DNA of 59,429 bases from positions 1 through 59,429 of the forward strand of contig DAOUCP010000002.1 in NCBI GenBank assembly GCA_034432155.1, in the 5' to 3' direction. The notes below the pieces were generated by a model. The model saw only the letters and a program-made list of their open reading frames with translations, was not told the DNA's origin and did not search any database. The position numbers were made by a program, and so were the translations under genes. Source of the stretch: DAOUCP01 sp034432155 (GTDB lineage: Bacteria > Chloroflexota > Anaerolineae > Epilineales > Epilineaceae). This document shows, in pieces, positions 58,260-59,429 of this stretch. Within the stretch, counting starts at the first letter, position 1. Every line of letters starts with the position of its first letter.

Positions 58260-59429
58260 GTGATGGCGCCCGCAGCCTGGTATCGGTCCTACGAACCCGG
58301 CGTGCCCCCCAGCCTGGGCTCGGTAGCCGAGCCGTTTCATGTGGCCTTTCTCGAAGCTGCGGCCGAGGCGCCCGGCGAACCGGCTCTGGAGTCGCTCGGC
58401 CGATCGTTTAGCTTTGCGGAGCTCGAGGCACTCTCGGCGCGGGTGGCGACCTCCTTGCGCCAGGACGGTATCGTCGGCGGCGAGCCGGTGGTGTGCGCGC
58501 TCACGCCGAGCGCCGTTGCGCTGGCGATCATGCTTGGCATCTTGCGCTGCGGTGGCGTGGTCGTGCCCGTCATGCCCGAACCGCAATGGGCGTTTGGCGT
58601 GGTCCGAGCCGTTCGGCCCCGTTTCGCCTTCGCTTCGCCACGGCTTGCCGCGAGTTGGAGCGCCGACACGAGCCTTGTCTTCCAGCGCGTGGTCCTTGTG
58701 GATCCTGCCATCGGCGCGCCGCTCACGGTGCGGCGGATGGCGCGCCTGGTGGGTGCGACGGAGGGGCGATGCCCGCTGCCGGGGACCAGTCCTTGGCGCT
58801 CGTGGCTGGCGCCTGCTTCTGGCGACGCCCAGGCCGAACCGGCAGCCGATGCGCCGGCACTCCTGATCCCTTCCGCTGGCCCTCCGCGGCGCTGGCCACG
58901 CTTCGAGCACCGGCAGTTGGGTGCTGGGGTCGCACAGCTGGCTGTCTGGACCACGGACACCATGCCAGGGCACGATACCTGGCTGGTCCTCCGCCCGCCT
59001 TGGACAAGCCTTGGTTTCGTGGTCCTGTTGGGACTGATCGCGCGTCTGCGGGTGCGGGCGGTCGTGCTGTCGCCCGCCGAGCCACGCGAGATCGGAGCTG
59101 CCCTTGGCCATCTGCGCCCAACCACCGTCGTCAGCGGTGGTAACGCTTTGGCCTCCGTGCTTGCCGATCCTCGGGCCACCGGCGGCGCCTTGCGGTCGGT
59201 GCGGGCCTGGATTGTCGACGAACCGGTCGCCGAGCCGGTCCAACGAGCAGCGACGGCGCAGCTGGGCATCGCGTTCTGTCCCGGCCTGGGCCACGAGCAC
59301 GTCGCTGGCCTGGCTTGCTGCTCGCCGATCAACGGCCGACGGGTGGCTGGCAGCGTTGGCTTGCCACTGCCCGATGTGCAGGCTCGAGTCGTCGGGCCGA
59401 ATGGCGCGCCGCTGGCCACTGGGCAGTGG
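58260..59429 (+). CDS. adenylate-forming (AMP-binding) enzyme, degenerate and cut by the window edge
   Basis: 390 codons without a stop, 3' end missing. WYRSYEPGVPPSLGSVAEP and FSFAELEALSARVATSL match the N-terminus of acyl-CoA synthetases, and GSVGLPLPDVQARVVGPNG matches the A6/A7 region. However, the phosphate loop (normally TSGTTGxPK) reads IPSAGPPRRWPRF, and the A5 motif (YGxTE) reads PGLGHEHV. So the fold is recognisable but ATP-binding motifs are lost; it may be inactive, a pseudoenzyme, or have another role. Divergent from rpsB. Confidence 0.75.
   Translation, partial: MMAPAAWYRSYEPGVPPSLGSVAEPFHVAFLEAAAEAPGEPALESLGRSFSFAELEALSARVATSLRQDGIVGGEPVVCALTPSAVALAIMLGILRCGGVVVPVMPEPQWAFGVVRAVRPRFAFASPRLAASWSADTSLVFQRVVLVDPAIGAPLTVRRMARLVGATEGRCPLPGTSPWRSWLAPASGDAQAEPAADAPALLIPSAGPPRRWPRFEHRQLGAGVAQLAVWTTDTMPGHDTWLVLRPPWTSLGFVVLLGLIARLRVRAVVLSPAEPREIGAALGHLRPTTVVSGGNALASVLADPRATGGALRSVRAWIVDEPVAEPVQRAATAQLGIAFCPGLGHEHVAGLACCSPINGRRVAGSVGLPLPDVQARVVGPNGAPLATGQW

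Noticed and set aside
58020..59300. Long N-terminal extension of the rpsB frame (to 698 codons)
   Set aside because: Runs through the rpsB promoter and antisense to the adenylate-forming gene; S2 proteins start at the MTVATMKELL segment.
1..59429. CRISPR arrays, tRNA/rRNA genes, insertion sequences, phage or toxin-antitoxin modules
   Set aside because: No regularly spaced repeats, cloverleaf-like or rRNA-like sequence, transposase or integrase motifs were seen on either strand. Short or divergent elements could still be missed without a covariance or profile search.

Overview
The window is a 59.4 kb high-GC bacterial chromosome segment with no rRNA, tRNA, CRISPR array, insertion sequence or prophage that I can recognise. 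Several traits point to a Chloroflexota member of the Caldilinea/Ardenticatenia/Thermomicrobia kind: secreted proteins with Thr/Pro-rich linkers and a short LP-x tail, a YejA-type binding protein held by a C-terminal membrane helix, a 200-residue EF-Ts, several promoters that place transcription start on a GTG codon, and sigma70-like promoters. The phylum is inferred from family style, not from a marker tree.

Layout, left to right. 151-3657 (-): secreted multidomain glycoside-hydrolase-like protein. 3971-9030 (+): ABC-2 exporter operon of one permease, two ATPases and two membrane-fusion proteins. 9186-11430 (+): hotdog thioesterase, GalE-type epimerase, AMMECR1 protein. 11610-16614 (+): 1359-residue DUF11/VWA surface protein, then a PIG-L deacetylase. 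16738-19970 (-): MacB/LolCDE-like ABC system with one ATPase and two FtsX-type permeases. 20412-24656 (+): two aminotransferases and a glutamine synthetase. 24816-31389 (+): YejABEF peptide importer operon with its own promoter, ending in a methyltransferase. 31476-35540 (-): glycosyltransferase, methionyl-tRNA synthetase and Moco-sulfurase-like NifS protein, translationally coupled. 35672-37818 (-): cohesin protein, repeat-bearing membrane protein and CAP protein with a dockerin-like tail. 37884-39967 (+): coaE, small membrane protein, double GNAT. 40056-43566 (-): L,D-transpeptidase, class II HMG-CoA reductase, beta-propeller-like secreted protein. 43710-51463 (-): methylcrotonyl-CoA carboxylase/enoyl-CoA hydratase operon (leucine breakdown) followed by a gingipain-family protease. 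51502-58019 (-): rpsB-tsf-pyrH-frr-uppS-cdsA operon ending in a 7TM/GAF/helix-turn-helix regulator. 58260-end (+): 3'-truncated adenylate-forming enzyme.

The window combines core growth functions (translation, UMP kinase, lipid carrier and phospholipid precursor synthesis, CoA synthesis) with amino-acid and peptide acquisition (Yej importer, aminotransferases, GlnA, leucine degradation) and a large secreted/surface set (cohesin, dockerin-CAP, C25 protease, VWA adhesin, glycoside hydrolase, L,D-transpeptidase). The observations most worth following up are the cohesin/anchor/dockerin-CAP neighbourhood, the divergent overlapping leaderless promoters between the cohesin gene and coaE, the membrane-tethered regulator at the end of the rpsB operon, the recurring LP tail on secreted proteins, and a perfect 12-bp inverted repeat wrapped around a promoter at 43.67 kb.
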